DNA of 64,000 bases from Cyanobium sp. CH-040. GTDB taxonomy: Bacteria; Cyanobacteriota; Cyanobacteriia; PCC-6307; Cyanobiaceae. Of the stretch, positions 63,759-64,000 are shown piece by piece (position 1 is the stretch's first letter; each line of letters opens with the position of its first letter). A program made the translations under genes and the position numbers. Location: the NCBI RefSeq assembly GCF_024346135.1, contig NZ_JAGQCJ010000003.1, positions 124,001 to 188,000 of the forward strand, read 5' to 3'. The notes under the pieces were generated by a model, which saw only the letters and a list, made by a program, of their open reading frames with translations, ran no database searches and was not told the DNA's origin.

Positions 63759-64000
63759 ATGGCCGCCCGCATCGCCATCACCGGGGCCTCCGGTTTTGTG
63801 GGCCGGGACCTGGTGGCCGCCCTGGCGCCCCACCACGCCGTGTTCCCGGTGCCCCGTGCTCTGCTGGCCGCCGAGGAGTCGCCAGCCGCCCTGGAGCGCT
63901 TCGCGCCCACCCACCTGGTGCACGCCGCCGCCATCGCCCATCGCCGGCCACCGCGCAGCGCCGCCGAGCGCCGGGAGCTGCATGACGTGAACGTGCAGCT
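63759..64000 (+). CDS. NAD-dependent sugar epimerase/dehydratase, N-terminal part (runs off the right edge)
   Basis: The first 80 residues are visible: RIAITGASGFVGRDLVAAL is the extended-SDR Rossmann loop and HLVHAAAIAHRRPP resembles the LAA motif that follows. The gene continues beyond base 64000, so the substrate and catalytic YxxxK cannot be seen. It is 14 bp after the amidase-like gene. WbpP/GalE-type nucleotide-sugar enzymes are likely, given the glycan locus. Confidence 0.8.
   Translation, partial: MAARIAITGASGFVGRDLVAALAPHHAVFPVPRALLAAEESPAALERFAPTHLVHAAAIAHRRPPRSAAERRELHDVNVQ

Overview
The window comes from a high-GC unicellular picocyanobacterium of the Synechococcus/Cyanobium type. 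The evidence is the gene content: the photosystem II proteins PsbZ and Psb34, the sulfolipid pair sqdB/sqdX, a cyanobacterial-type aspartate kinase with duplicated ACT domains, RNase J, and a tig-clpP-clpX-dnaX block. I could not run any search, so family names rest on recognised motifs and on neighbours.

Region 1 (1-39 kb) is a housekeeping backbone. It carries the cbiD end, guaA, a PBP2 gene, sqdX/sqdB/psb34, thiG, ycf37-like/rplT/rpmI, a SpoIID-like lipoprotein, a processive membrane glycosyltransferase (probably for glucolipid), and dnaX/LRAT-like/clpX/clpP/tig. These are followed by asd/dapA/RNase J/tilS, a DUF561 gene, uvrB, lysC, holA, cobH, mutS, psbZ, ribH and a GNAT gene. The genes are tightly packed, with many 1-4 nt stop/start overlaps. 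Only two gaps exceed 300 nt (20208-20633 and 37284-37689), and both are full of short tandem duplications. One accessory gene interrupts this backbone: a Phd-antitoxin/PIN fusion coupled to holA, with a 23-bp palindrome upstream that recurs near mutS.

Region 2 (39-46 kb) holds the dTDP-L-rhamnose genes rfbA, rfbC, rfbD and rfbB. They are interrupted and followed by toxin-antitoxin (TA) genes: hicAB in reverse orientation between rfbC and rfbD, a two-gene unit of unknown function, an AbrB antitoxin followed by a decapitated PIN toxin, a ribbon-helix-helix-like regulator and an intact vapBC pair.

Region 3 (45.7-61.5 kb) is a surface polysaccharide (O-antigen type) locus, almost all on the minus strand. 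It contains GT2, GT4 and GT8 glycosyltransferases, several methyltransferases (one frameshifted), a WbsX/GH99-like protein and the Wzm/Wzt ABC exporter. Base composition is patchy: AT-richer blocks lie inside GC-rich DNA, and one composition break falls inside wzt. A further Phd/PIN pair separates wzt from wzm.

Region 4 (61.5-64 kb) has a RES/Xre toxin-antitoxin pair, a PGRP/amidase-like gene and the start of an NAD-dependent epimerase.

Together, regions 2-4 would make dTDP-rhamnose and other sugars into a methylated glycan chain exported by Wzm/Wzt. The most distinctive feature of the window is six different TA modules or remnants in and around this locus.
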